From Rhodonellum psychrophilum GCM71 = DSM 17998 (GTDB lineage Bacteria > Bacteroidota > Bacteroidia > Cytophagales > Cyclobacteriaceae): a stretch of 64,000 bases of DNA. The DNA lies in assembly GCF_000381545.1 (NCBI RefSeq), contig NZ_KB906676.1, positions 228,030-292,029 on the forward strand, given 5' to 3'. Below, piece after piece: positions 1-8,369 of the stretch. Position 1 is the stretch's first letter. Each line of letters begins with the position of its first letter. A program made the translations under genes and the position numbers. The notes under the pieces are model-generated. The model was given only the letters and a program-made list of their open reading frames with translations. It did not search any database and was not told where the DNA came from.

Positions 1-112
1 TGATTATCTCTGAATTATTTTTACAGCGGTAGGCGAATAGCGCATTTCCCCATTGTCCTTCATGACCTGGATAAAAGAATAGGATAAAAAAGGCATTCCA
101 AGCCTAGTTTCT

Positions 113-120
113 TATATTTG
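113..120 (+). promoter_or_regulatory. -7 box upstream of pruA
   Basis: The octamer TATATTTG matches the Bacteroidota -7 consensus TAnnTTTG and lies 33 bases before the start codon of the P5C dehydrogenase gene. No good TTTG (-33) element is visible 19-21 bases upstream, so this is only a half-match. Confidence 0.4.
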
Positions 121-153
121 TCATATTCAGAAATCAAATAAACGCCAAATAAT

Positions 154-1794
154 ATGCTTAAAGGTTTTTTTAATGTCCCTACACCCAAAAACGAACCTGT
201 AAAGGCTTACGCACCGGGTTCCCCTGAAAGAATAGAATTACAAAAAACACTTAAAGAATTCAGAGCCCAAGAAATAGATGTGCCGATGTACATTGGTTCT
301 GAGGAAGTGAGAACAGGCAAGAAAAAGTCCATGTCTCCACCTCATGACCACCAGCATATTCTTGGCTATTTTCATGAAGGCGATGCTTCGCATGTGGAAC
401 AGGCTATCAATGCTGCTTTGGGAGCAAAAGAAGCTTGGGAATCCATGGAATGGGAACAAAGAGCTGCTATTTTCTTGAAAGCCGCAGATCTTTTAGCTGG
501 ACCATACAGGGCAAAGATCAACGCCGCAACCATGCTTGGTCAATCCAAAAATGCGATGCAGGCTGAAATCGATGCAGCTTGTGAATTCATTGACTTTTTG
601 AGATTCAATGTGCTGTACATGACCGAGATTTATGCACAGCAACCTCCGGTTTCGGGTGATGGTGTTTGGAATAGACTGGAACAAAGACCACTTGAGGGCT
701 TTATTTTCGCCTTGACGCCTTTCAACTTCACCGCGATTGCGGGAAATCTGCCAACTTCTGCCGCCATGATGGGCAATACCATCGTCTGGAAACCTGCTTA
801 CACGCAGATTTACTCTGCAAAAGTCTTGATGGATGTCTTCAAGGAAGCTGGCGTACCTGATGGTGTGATCAACTTGATCTATGTCGATGGACCTACTGCA
901 GGCAATATTATCTTCAATCATCCTCGCTTTGCAGGGATTCACTTTACGGGTTCTACTGGCGTTTTCCAGAACATTTGGAAGACGATCGGTGCCAATATCC
1001 AGAACTACAAATCCTATCCAAGAATCGTCGGGGAAACCGGCGGGAAGGATTTCGTCATTGCACACAAATCTGCGCATGCCAAAGCCGTTGCCGTGGGTCT
1101 GTCAAGGGGCGCTTTTGAATATCAGGGACAAAAATGTTCTGCCGCTTCAAGGGCATACATCCCAACGAATATTTGGGATGATGTAAAAACCTTTTTGGTA
1201 GAGGATTTGAAATCCATGAAAATGGGAGGAACGGAAGATTTCACCAATTTCATCAATGCCGTTATCGATGAAAAATCCTTCGATAAAATCGCCAAATACA
1301 TTGACAATGCCAAGAATGCAGATGGAGTGGAAATCATCGCGGGTGGAAATTATGACAAGTCAAAAGGGTATTTCATCGAGCCAACGGTAATTGTCGTCGA
1401 AGACCCAATGTACACCACCATGTGTGAAGAAATCTTCGGGCCTGTTCTGACCATTTATGTGTACAATGCAGAGCATTTTGAGACCGCTTTGGAATTGGTG
1501 GATCAGACATCTCCCTACGCATTGACTGGAGCGGTATTCTCCCAAGACCGCTATGCGATCGAATTGGCCACCAAAAAGCTCAGAAATGCTGCTGGTAACT
1601 TCTACATCAATGACAAACCGACAGGAGCAGTCGTTGGTCAGCAACCATTTGGTGGAGCAAGAGCTTCCGGTACCAATGACAAGGCAGGTTCGATGATCAA
1701 TTTACTGCGTTGGGTTTCTCCAAGAACAATCAAAGAGACCTTTGTCTCTGCTGTGGATTACAAATATCCATTCTTGGGAAAAGATCAAGGTTGA
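154..1794 (+). CDS. pruA: L-glutamate gamma-semialdehyde (P5C) dehydrogenase
   Basis: Oxidises L-glutamate-5-semialdehyde, in equilibrium with delta-1-pyrroline-5-carboxylate, to glutamate with NAD, the last step of proline and ornithine catabolism; cytosolic. The 546-residue length and N-terminal sequence fit the ALDH4 family as a stand-alone enzyme rather than a PutA fusion. The general-base Glu is in GETGGKD near residue 294 and the nucleophile Cys is in QGQKCSAAS near residue 328. The ATG at 154 is the first in frame and follows a -7 box. A strong terminator comes directly after, so the gene is probably monocistronic. Ornithine aminotransferase, which makes the same semialdehyde, lies 7 kb downstream but in a different transcription unit. 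The family call is secure. Confidence 0.95.
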   Translation: MLKGFFNVPTPKNEPVKAYAPGSPERIELQKTLKEFRAQEIDVPMYIGSEEVRTGKKKSMSPPHDHQHILGYFHEGDASHVEQAINAALGAKEAWESMEWEQRAAIFLKAADLLAGPYRAKINAATMLGQSKNAMQAEIDAACEFIDFLRFNVLYMTEIYAQQPPVSGDGVWNRLEQRPLEGFIFALTPFNFTAIAGNLPTSAAMMGNTIVWKPAYTQIYSAKVLMDVFKEAGVPDGVINLIYVDGPTAGNIIFNHPRFAGIHFTGSTGVFQNIWKTIGANIQNYKSYPRIVGETGGKDFVIAHKSAHAKAVAVGLSRGAFEYQGQKCSAASRAYIPTNIWDDVKTFLVEDLKSMKMGGTEDFTNFINAVIDEKSFDKIAKYIDNAKNADGVEIIAGGNYDKSKGYFIEPTVIVVEDPMYTTMCEEIFGPVLTIYVYNAEHFETALELVDQTSPYALTGAVFSQDRYAIELATKKLRNAAGNFYINDKPTGAVVGQQPFGGARASGTNDKAGSMINLLRWVSPRTIKETFVSAVDYKYPFLGKDQG

Positions 1795-1845
1795 AAATAG
1801 ATAAGATTTCAGATCGAAAGAAGAATTAGAAATAGATGAATTGCA

Positions 1846-1883
1846 AAAGCCTCCGAGGGGATCAAACCTTGGGGGCTTTTTTT
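1846..1883 (+). terminator. Rho-independent terminator after pruA
   Basis: A GC-rich stem (AAAGCCTCCGAGG pairing imperfectly with CCTTGGGGGCTTT) around an 8-base loop is followed by a run of seven T. Confidence 0.85.
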
Positions 1884-2184
1884 GTTGTCTTTTGATCTGT
1901 CAGCTATTTCTTTCTAATGCTTGGCCCATTATGGAAGTGGATCAAGTTTTGAAAACCACCTGTAAATTTGGGTAATTTTGTTAATTGATCAGGTTCAGAT
2001 ATTTTTTTAAAGATTTTTTTCAAAACCTCAAAAAAAGTTTCATAAACTAAAAATAGGCAATTTACTTATGAATTATTAGTTTTCAGGGGGGGGATTAGTA
2101 TATCAGAACAATATTTGGTTTTTTTAGCTTTTAAAAGTTCAAAATGTACATGTTTTAGCTTTCCTGTCCAGACGAAATTTGCGA
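1884..2184. other. AT-rich intergenic region
   Basis: About 300 bases between the pruA terminator and the possible Cys-rich peptide. It has a run of seven G near 2088 and many homopolymeric A/T tracts. I see no RNA gene, repeat or convincing promoter. An open frame in the same frame as the peptide begins after a stop at 2125-2127 but has no good earlier start. Confidence 0.5.
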
Positions 2185-2298
2185 ATGAAATTTTTAGGTT
2201 TTAATTTGATAAAGATTAGTTGTCCGGGCATCAATCAAATGGAAAGATTTCCCTGTCCTGCAGATTGCCAATGGACTTGCGCTTTTTGTTTTAAATAA
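2185..2298 (+). CDS. possible 37-residue Cys-rich peptide
   Basis: An ATG-initiated frame of 37 codons ends 12 bases before the next lipoprotein gene and in its frame. The C-terminal 14 residues read CPADCQWTCAFCFK, four cysteines in the pattern C-x3-C-x3-C-x2-C, with a fifth Cys at residue 13; the N-terminal 12 residues are mostly hydrophobic. I do not recognise a family. Small Cys-rich peptides (for example NVEALA proteins) are known beside 6-bladed beta-propeller lipoproteins in Bacteroidota, but the NVEALA motif is absent. The Cys density and the position support a real gene; the short length, lack of a full signal peptide and lack of a clear promoter weigh against it. Confidence 0.35.
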   Translation: MKFLGFNLIKISCPGINQMERFPCPADCQWTCAFCFK

Positions 2299-2310
2299 AA
2301 TCAGAATCAA

Positions 2311-3480
2311 ATGTCATTTTTCATGAAGAATGTGTTTTCCCCCGCAATCCTTGCGTGCATATTGATCTCCTGCACCTCCAATAAGCTCGAGGATTCCGAT
2401 CGCGTTGCTCATCAAGGTCCAGCACTTGAACTTGCAGGTTCAATGATGCTCCATTTGGACGAGTATTCCACTTATGAGTTTTTCAGTCATCAAGTCGTAA
2501 ATGAGAACGGTCGAGAATTGCTTTGTGTGTTGAATAAGCAAAACAAGAGTTTCGATACCTATGATCTGGAATCCGGTAATTTATCCAAAAGATTTCCAAT
2601 CCCTTCAGAAGGGCCGTATGGTATATCGGATCCTTATGCATTTCTAATGGCGGGAAGGGATTCCATTTTTGTATTCAATCAAAATAGTTTTAAAAATACC
2701 CAGTTGCTGAACAATGAGGGTGCTTTGCAGGCATCGCTCACCCCTGACAATATGATGACATACAAGTATGGATTAAATCATTATAGCCTACCGAATATCA
2801 GCAGCCAACTGGTAGGGAATAAGATTTATTATGGGGTGGTCGGTTTCTTTGATACTTCGGATCCTGAAAATTTTCAAAATGACATGAAATTGTCCGGAGT
2901 ATATGATCTAGGAACAAATCATTTGGAGGAAATGGAAAGTTTTACTTTTCCAAAAAGCTATACCAACAAGGGCTGGAGTACTTATCATGCCATGTTTTCG
3001 TGGATAAAAAACAATGAGAATGACTGGGTGGTTTCATTCCACGCTTCAGATAGTTTATTTGTCTATGATTTGGATTTTCAGCTGAAAAAATCCTTTTCTG
3101 CAAAGAGTCAATATGTAAAAGAGATTCTCCCAATGAAGAGAAATCTCGACAGTGAGGAGCATTTACGACATGCGGTTCAATCAGGTCAATATAGAAGATT
3201 GCTATATGATGGGTACAGAGCATGTTATTATAGGATCGTAGTCCATCCGAGGGAATTCAACCAAAATGAAGATAAAAATTCAATTGCTTTTAATCGCTCT
3301 CCCTTCAGTATTATCAAGCTGAATGCAGACATGGAAGTTGTCTCTGAAACCAGATTCCAAGGGTCGATTTACAGCATATTCACGGCCTTCGTTTCTGAGA
3401 GGGGTCTCTGCATTCCCAGAACCAATTATTGGAACAATGAAATAGAGGAAGAAAAAATCCAAATTGACATTTTTATCTAA
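2311..3480 (+). CDS. DUF4221-type beta-propeller lipoprotein
   Basis: Predicted lipoprotein of 389 residues; the signal ends in LISC with the lipidated Cys at residue 21 (17 if the second ATG at 2323 is the start). The body has blade-like repeats with SEGPYGISDP near residue 100, and the C-terminal third has the YRRLLYDGYRACYYRIVV pattern I associate with DUF4221, a 6-bladed propeller-like family common in Cytophagales. Function is unknown; anchorage in the periplasm or outer membrane is inferred from the lipobox. It is followed after 6 bases by the CxxC lipoprotein gene and precedes a third lipoprotein gene, so the three look like an operon. Confidence 0.75.
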   Translation: MSFFMKNVFSPAILACILISCTSNKLEDSDRVAHQGPALELAGSMMLHLDEYSTYEFFSHQVVNENGRELLCVLNKQNKSFDTYDLESGNLSKRFPIPSEGPYGISDPYAFLMAGRDSIFVFNQNSFKNTQLLNNEGALQASLTPDNMMTYKYGLNHYSLPNISSQLVGNKIYYGVVGFFDTSDPENFQNDMKLSGVYDLGTNHLEEMESFTFPKSYTNKGWSTYHAMFSWIKNNENDWVVSFHASDSLFVYDLDFQLKKSFSAKSQYVKEILPMKRNLDSEEHLRHAVQSGQYRRLLYDGYRACYYRIVVHPREFNQNEDKNSIAFNRSPFSIIKLNADMEVVSETRFQGSIYSIFTAFVSERGLCIPRTNYWNNEIEEEKIQIDIFI

Positions 3481-3486
3481 GGGGAA

Positions 3487-3900
3487 ATGATTCGATACGT
3501 TTATGTCATCCTTGTCTTAATTTACTTTACAAACTGTGTCGCCAAAAGCGATGGGAACTCCTGGATTCAGGATCTAAAAATAAAAAAGGCTCTTTCTGGC
3601 AAAAGATTACTCCTGATTAATTGGGATCATTGCAGTTCCTGCAGGGCTTACTATACAGAGATGGTGACTCGCTATTTGGAAGTTGGGGATATCGATATCT
3701 TTATCATTTCCAATCAAAGGAAGAAAATTGGTACATTAATAAACCACGAACCACTTTATTATATCTCTTCGCAGGAATTGCTTGCGTTGGAGGTTTATGT
3801 TTCTTTGCCGCAGCTGATCTCCAAAGACCAAGATGGCCATTGGATGATTACCGAACTTGAACCCACTGACTTTGCTTATGAAAACGCGATTACTGAATAA
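3487..3900 (+). CDS. small lipoprotein with CxxC motif
   Basis: A 137-residue predicted lipoprotein: hydrophobic N-terminus, lipobox YFTNC (Cys 17), then a beta strand-like LLLINWDHCSSC with cysteines 49 and 52. A strand followed by C-x2-C and a helix is the arrangement of thioredoxin-fold proteins, and PQLI near residue 108 could be the cis-Pro loop, although overall similarity to TlpA/redoxin is weak. It could be a reduced thiol-disulfide protein or simply an unrelated lipoprotein with a disulfide. It sits between two propeller-like lipoproteins, 6 bases after the first and overlapping the second, so translation is probably coupled. Confidence 0.65.
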   Translation: MIRYVYVILVLIYFTNCVAKSDGNSWIQDLKIKKALSGKRLLLINWDHCSSCRAYYTEMVTRYLEVGDIDIFIISNQRKKIGTLINHEPLYYISSQELLALEVYVSLPQLISKDQDGHWMITELEPTDFAYENAITE

Positions 3901-4930
3901 AGTATGGATTTTTCTGTTGATTACGATGGCCGCTATTTCCTGTATGGAAAAAGTTGTTTACGTTGAAAATGACTATCTGATTCAAAAGGATTCGGTGAAT
4001 GTCACTCCCCTTGTTTCCCTATCAAAATATGATCGGTTTAATTTTATGGCTTTGTACAAAGAGGGGGTGTTTTTTCTTTTTGCCAAAATGATAGGAGATT
4101 GCTATGCCGTCAATTCGAATGGGGAGGTTCTTTGGGAAATTAATTTAAGTGAAACAAGCGGAGATCCAAGTGGCATTTTTCAAATCCGCAATGCAACGGA
4201 TTTTTTCGGATTCCATGGAGATGACTTGTTTTTTTATCAATCTGATAATACCCTGAAATTATTCGATTTGGACGGAAATCTTTTAAGCGAGCATAAAATC
4301 CCAATTTCAAAAGATAAAAGCGTTGTTGATGTTGTTTCTTATTCGGAGCATGGGCTTGTTATTGGAACCGTTGACAGGGCATTAAACGACGGTAGAATGT
4401 CATCCGTGCATACCTATAATTTGAAATCCAAGGAGTTGGAACGCGTATTTTCTAAAGAAATGGATTTCCCTCTTGAAATAAAGATTGGTGCCCATGCTGG
4501 GAAAATATATTATGTAGAAAACTTAAGCACTCATTTGTCCATCCTGAATTTGGAATCAAAATCAATTGACTCCCTTCCTTTAAATCAGTCAAAGAATAGA
4601 AGTTTTCAATATCACCCACCGTATAATGGGGATACAGAAGCCTTTTTTTCTATTCCGCAGGCCGAAAGAGTGAATTACCAGAATGATGGATACAAGAGTC
4701 TTGTGGTTACGGGAGATGATATTCTTTTTCACCATAGGGTTTTGAAGAGAAATGACAAGGGGCTGAATTTCATAGAGCTGATCACCCTGCAGCGTGAGAA
4801 TGGTGAAATGACCGAAATGCTACTTCCCTACACTATTTTGAATCTGGACAATCATGGGAATACACTGAGATTGGTCAAATATGACTCAGAAATTTACCTG
4901 AAGATAGCGGCATTGGATAATTCGGAATAA
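3878..4930 (+). CDS. propeller-like lipoprotein
   Basis: Predicted lipoprotein of 350 residues from the ATG at 3878, giving a compact signal peptide ending AAISC (Cys 22). An upstream in-frame ATG at 3857 would add seven residues and increase the overlap with the preceding gene. The chain is rich in blade-like strand repeats such as LKLFDLDGNLLSEHKIP and looks like a beta-propeller, but matches to DUF4221 are less clear than in its neighbours. Overlap of 23 bases with the CxxC lipoprotein gene suggests an operon. Function is unknown. Confidence 0.7.
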   Translation: MKTRLLNKVWIFLLITMAAISCMEKVVYVENDYLIQKDSVNVTPLVSLSKYDRFNFMALYKEGVFFLFAKMIGDCYAVNSNGEVLWEINLSETSGDPSGIFQIRNATDFFGFHGDDLFFYQSDNTLKLFDLDGNLLSEHKIPISKDKSVVDVVSYSEHGLVIGTVDRALNDGRMSSVHTYNLKSKELERVFSKEMDFPLEIKIGAHAGKIYYVENLSTHLSILNLESKSIDSLPLNQSKNRSFQYHPPYNGDTEAFFSIPQAERVNYQNDGYKSLVVTGDDILFHHRVLKRNDKGLNFIELITLQRENGEMTEMLLPYTILNLDNHGNTLRLVKYDSEIYLKIAALDNSE

Positions 4931-5182
4931 AGGCTTCTCCATAGTAAAAACATCCTCTTTAGTTCGTGGTCACGAATAGTCTTCGGAGAAAGATTGACAA
5001 ATTCCAGGCACCGTAGGTCTAATTTTGGTGGAAGAATAACTTGAACAATTCCATTCCAAAATCGAGTTTCGGATAAAGTGTAGATTTAGGAAGAAAGAGG
5101 TAAAAAAATGATGTATTAAGATGATCATCAGGATATTGAATGCCTTCTATTCCAACTGCTAAAATTGCAAAAAAAACTAATC
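4931..5182. other. non-coding stretch between lipoprotein cassette and ATPase remnant
   Basis: About 250 bases without a supported gene. It contains a short palindrome TTCGTGGTCACGAA at 4963-4976. No terminator, RNA gene or promoter was recognised; it may contain further decayed sequence. Confidence 0.4.
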
Positions 5183-5231
5183 AATCAACCTTGTAAATTT
5201 AAAATATGATTTAAAATTTACAAGGTTGATT
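5183..5231. repeat. 18-bp perfect inverted repeat upstream of ATPase remnant
   Basis: The arms AATCAACCTTGTAAATTT (5183-5200) and its exact complement (5214-5231) flank a 13-base AT-only spacer. It lies 4 bases before the open part of the ATPase remnant, where an operator for an autoregulated gene or the end of a mobile unit could be expected. It has no T run suited to a terminator. Confidence 0.75.
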
Positions 5232-5234
5232 TGA

Positions 5235-5672
5235 AGAAAGAAATTTGCTGAACGCAAGGAATTAATGGAGAATTTTCCTGCTGTGGTGATTATCGGACCA
5301 AGGCAGGTAGGGAAGACAATATTGGCCCAATTTGGATGCGCTCCTGAGTCATCCTGTTGCAGCTGCTAGCTGGGAAGGTTTTGTTATTGAGAACATGTTT
5401 TCTTGCCTGCTGAAAGAAGCGTATTATTGGTATATCAAGATAGCGGCAGATGCAGAAATTGATTTGGTATTGGAGGTTAAGCTTGAAGTTTTTGCATAGA
5501 AATAAAGCGTACGCTTAGGCCCAAATCAAGTAAAGGATTTCTGATAGACTGTGAGGACATTGTCGCCACGCAGAGGTTTTTTGTTTAGGATGGTCAGGAG
5601 ACTTTTCCGATCGGAGGAGACACTTTAGCTATTTCATTTCAAGCCATTATGGTTAAATTAGCCTCATTATAA
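5235..5672 (+). pseudogene. decayed AAA_14/DUF4143 family ATPase
   Basis: Fragments of a two-domain ATPase in one direction but several frames. First part (about 5235-5335): FPAVVIIGPRQVGKT, the P-loop of AAA_14 ATPases. The central part of the usual ~400-residue protein is missing; a second part from about 5331 reads DLDALLSHPVAAASWEGFVI and AEIDLVLE, typical of the C-terminal DUF4143 domain. Near 5495 one base is missing relative to the expected reading, after which AIEIKRTL-like coding resumes in another frame, and an in-frame TAG interrupts the tail before a TAA at 5670-5672. Large deletion plus frameshift plus stop means a dead gene. The family is often found as an accessory gene of unclear role. 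Confidence 0.75.
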
Positions 5673-5727
5673 AAACTGAGTTTTACTGTCAATAGTTGAA
5701 AAACCATTTTAAGTACTATAATAGGAT

Positions 5728-6828
5728 ATGGGTAAGTATTTCTGGCTTCTTTCGTTTTTTATTTTTTCCTGCAGTTCTAGGGAACCCAAATCACCTGAAT
5801 TTATATCTCGGGAATTGACCGAATTCATTACCGATACGCTCTACTTTGAAAAGGATGAATTCACAAAAAATCTCCCGACAAAATTTAGCTTTTTTGAAAA
5901 AAGTGACAGCAGTTTACTTTATTGCTGGTCGGCCAATAGGCTTCTGCAATACGCATACCCCTCCGGAAAATTGATTTCGAGTACCAACTTCTTTGCCGAA
6001 GGCCCTGATGGAATAGGTGCTTATATTTCAGGAACCCTGATTACGGATGATGGATTGTTTTTCATTTCAGATCAAAAAGAGATTGTTCATACAGATCTTG
6101 GAGGAAAAGTAGTGCGTAGATATCTTTTGCCTGCTGTGCCGGGAGAGAGGCTTGGTGCTAATTTTTCCACCATGAACGGCAATGAGATGTCCTATAATGC
6201 GGAGAGCAAAGTATTGGTATTGGCGGATGTGCCTTTTGTCCTGAAAGCAGCCAACATGTCCTACCGGGATTGGTTATGGAAACTTGATACCCAGACGGGA
6301 GATTTTGCAACGGTGGGTTTTGGATATCCCGAAATCTATAAGGAATACTATGATGACCCCGAACTAGGAATGTTTTCACATACTTATCTGGAAGATAAAG
6401 GTCTTTTCGTTATCAGTTTTGCTGCAAATGATTCCTTGCTGCTGTTGGATACTGACCAAACCCTTTGGGTAGATGGGGGAAGCACTCGATCCTTGACTTT
6501 CCAAAAGGGGAAAACGGAACCAAGAGGTGAATGGACGGTTTTTCTTCCGAGTATGGAAACCAGCAGGTACAAAGGGACACAATTTGATCCCTACCGAAAA
6601 AGATTTTGGAGATATGTGGATATTCAGACATACAAACTGGAGGAAGACAAATTCAAAAACGAAAGCAGTTTTATTGTGCTGGACCAAGATTTCAACAAGG
6701 TTGCTGAATTGTTTTTCGACAACAGAAAGATCCTGACTACTGGCTTTTCAACCCCCAATGGGTTTTATCTGAAACTGGCAGAACAGGACAGCGATGATAG
6801 GGAAGCGTATTTGAGAATTCAATTGTAA
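5728..6828 (+). CDS. DUF4221 family lipoprotein
   Basis: Predicted lipoprotein of 366 residues, short signal ending FIFSC (Cys 15). The FFAEGPDGIGAYISG segment near residue 95 and the alternation of short strands fit DUF4221, a 6-bladed-propeller-like family; the C-terminus keeps the EGP...YRKRFWRYVDIQ...FIVLDQDFNKV order of features. It is separated from the upstream lipoprotein cassette by the ATPase remnant and may be a paralogue of the first DUF4221 protein in the window. Monocistronic, with a terminator 5 bases after the stop. Role unknown. Confidence 0.78.
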   Translation: MGKYFWLLSFFIFSCSSREPKSPEFISRELTEFITDTLYFEKDEFTKNLPTKFSFFEKSDSSLLYCWSANRLLQYAYPSGKLISSTNFFAEGPDGIGAYISGTLITDDGLFFISDQKEIVHTDLGGKVVRRYLLPAVPGERLGANFSTMNGNEMSYNAESKVLVLADVPFVLKAANMSYRDWLWKLDTQTGDFATVGFGYPEIYKEYYDDPELGMFSHTYLEDKGLFVISFAANDSLLLLDTDQTLWVDGGSTRSLTFQKGKTEPRGEWTVFLPSMETSRYKGTQFDPYRKRFWRYVDIQTYKLEEDKFKNESSFIVLDQDFNKVAELFFDNRKILTTGFSTPNGFYLKLAEQDSDDREAYLRIQL

Positions 6829-6832
6829 CGAA

Positions 6833-6867
6833 AAAAGGCACAAAGAATGAATCCTTTGTGCCTTTTG
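6833..6867. terminator. terminator between DUF4221 gene and ftsY
   Basis: AAAAGGCACAAAG pairs perfectly with CTTTGTGCCTTTT around an 8-base loop. Genes converge here, and A-rich and T-rich flanks allow it to work in both directions. Confidence 0.85.
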
Positions 6868-6886
6868 TGTTGAATTGAAATTTTAT

Positions 6887-7843
6887 CTACTTTTTCTTAA
6901 ATAGAGAATCCACAAATTCCTTTCTGTTGAAAACCTGTAAATCCGTCATTTTTTCACCCACACCTATGTATTTTACAGGGATTTTGAATTGGTCGGAGAT
7001 GCCGATCACGACGCCACCTTTGGCCGTCCCGTCCAGTTTGGTGATGGCCAGTGCAGTGATGTCTGTCGCTCTGGTGAATTCCTTCGCTTGAAGAAAGGCG
7101 TTTTGCCCCGTGGATCCATCCAAGACGAGGAGCACCTCGTGTGGGGCATCGTCAATGAATTTCTGCATGACCCTTTTGATTTTGGTCAATTCGTTCATTA
7201 GGTTTACTTTGGTGTGCAGCCTGCCGGCCGTATCGATGATCACCACGTCGGCATTCATTTCCACGGCTTTTTTCACCGTATCAAAAGCCACCGCGGCAGG
7301 ATCTGTATTCATGCCATGGGAGATTACCGGTACATCGACACGCTCTCCCCACAGGATCAATTGATCGACAGCGGCCGCCCTAAAAGTATCCGCTGCGCCC
7401 AAGACAACGGATTTCCCCGCTTGCTTGAACTGGTGGGCCAGTTTGCCAATGGTGGTGGTTTTGCCCACTCCATTGACGCCTACGACCATGATCACATAAG
7501 GTTTTTTGTCTTTGGGTAGGTCAAAGTTGGAAAGATCTTCCGTATTGTTTTCCTCTAAAAGTGCAGCGATTTCTTCCTTAAGGATGACGTCGAGTTCTCC
7601 CGTGCTGAGGTATTTGTCCTTTGCCACCCTTTCTTCGATTCTGCGAATGACCTTGATGGTGGTGTCCACCCCCACATCTGCCGTGATGAGGATTTCTTCA
7701 AGTTGATCGAGGACATCCTCATCCACTTTGGATTTGCCAATGACAGCCTTGCTTAACTTAGAAAAAATATTCTCACTGGATTTTTGTAGGCCTTGGTCAA
7801 GACTTTCCTTTTTTTCTTTCGAAAAGAAACCGAAAATTCCCAT
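6887..7843 (-). CDS. ftsY: signal recognition particle receptor FtsY
   Basis: GTPase receptor that docks SRP-ribosome complexes at the membrane for co-translational insertion. At 318 residues it is the short form lacking the long acidic A domain. After the helical N domain (about 1-100) the G domain has GVNGVGKTT (P-loop, residues 122-130), DTFRAAA, DTAGR and TKLDGTAKGG, all hallmark SRP-GTPase motifs. The N-terminus MGIFGFFSKEKK is the amphipathic membrane-targeting element common in Bacteroidota FtsY. It is the last gene after the ribosomal protein cluster but is separated from it by a terminator, so it may have its own start signal. Confidence 0.97.
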   Translation of the reverse strand: MGIFGFFSKEKKESLDQGLQKSSENIFSKLSKAVIGKSKVDEDVLDQLEEILITADVGVDTTIKVIRRIEERVAKDKYLSTGELDVILKEEIAALLEENNTEDLSNFDLPKDKKPYVIMVVGVNGVGKTTTIGKLAHQFKQAGKSVVLGAADTFRAAAVDQLILWGERVDVPVISHGMNTDPAAVAFDTVKKAVEMNADVVIIDTAGRLHTKVNLMNELTKIKRVMQKFIDDAPHEVLLVLDGSTGQNAFLQAKEFTRATDITALAITKLDGTAKGGVVIGISDQFKIPVKYIGVGEKMTDLQVFNRKEFVDSLFKKK

Positions 7844-7873
7844 AATTTATGTCAATTTGAGCCCGAATATAAC

Positions 7874-7912
7874 AAAAAAGTCCCTCCTGAGACTTACCCG
7901 GGGGGACTTTAT
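7874..7912 (-). terminator. terminator between the L28-L33-DUF4295 cluster and ftsY
   Basis: Read on the minus strand, AAAGTCCCCCC pairs with GGAGGGACTTT (one wobble) and is followed by six T. Confidence 0.75.
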
Positions 7913-7947
7913 ATTTTACAAAACAAGGAAAAACCTTGGTCTTGCAA

Positions 7948-8100
7948 TTATTTCTTCAATGTTTCCTGAACCAATGCGGCCGGAACCATTTCTTCTCTGA
8001 AGGTATAAGCTCCGGTTTTTTCAGACCTTACGGCTCTGATCACCTTAGCATAAGTTACGCCACCTTCTTTTTTCAGGGTTGCTACTACTTTCTTAGCCAT
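7948..8100 (-). CDS. DUF4295 protein (likely ribosomal protein bL38)
   Basis: A 50-residue basic protein starting MAKKVVATLKK and containing YAKVIRAVRSEKTGAY; I recognise it as DUF4295. From memory, this Bacteroidota-specific protein was identified as a large-subunit ribosomal protein, bL38, in the Flavobacterium johnsoniae ribosome structure. Its place directly after rpmG and rpmB on the same strand fits that role. The start is the only ATG and the stop precedes a terminator. Confidence 0.85.
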   Translation of the reverse strand: MAKKVVATLKKEGGVTYAKVIRAVRSEKTGAYTFREEMVPAALVQETLKK

Positions 8101-8148
8101 TTTTTTGAGGTTAAATATCCTGCGAAGTTGCAGTACTATGTCCTAAAA

Positions 8149-8331
8149 TTATTTAATTTCTTTGTGAACCGTTACTTTCTTCATGATCGGGTTGAATTTC
8201 TTCAATTCCAATCTTTCGGTAGTATTCTTACGGTTTTTGGTTGTGATGTATCTTGAAGTACCTGGAAGACCAGAAGTTTTATGCTCTGTGCATTCCATAA
8301 TCACTTGTACTCTATTACCTTTCTTAGCCAT
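8149..8331 (-). CDS. rpmG: 50S ribosomal protein L33
   Basis: Sixty residues, [18 protein letters not shown] at the start and the conserved [23 protein letters not shown] stretch split across the middle identify bL33. It lacks the paired CxxC motifs of zinc-binding L33, so it is the zinc-free type. It lies between rpmB (38 bases upstream) and the DUF4295 gene in one operon. Confidence 0.95.
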   Translation of the reverse strand: MAKKGNRVQVIMECTEHKTSGLPGTSRYITTKNRKNTTERLELKKFNPIMKKVTVHKEIK

Positions 8332-8369
8332 CGCTCTGTCTTTTTATTAGTAAGAGTATATCTTATTTC

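Noticed and set aside
4..96. Minus-strand 30-codon frame at the left edge
   Set aside because: It has a start and a stop inside the window and a stop just before it, so it is not the end of a larger gene; nothing recognisable in the sequence.
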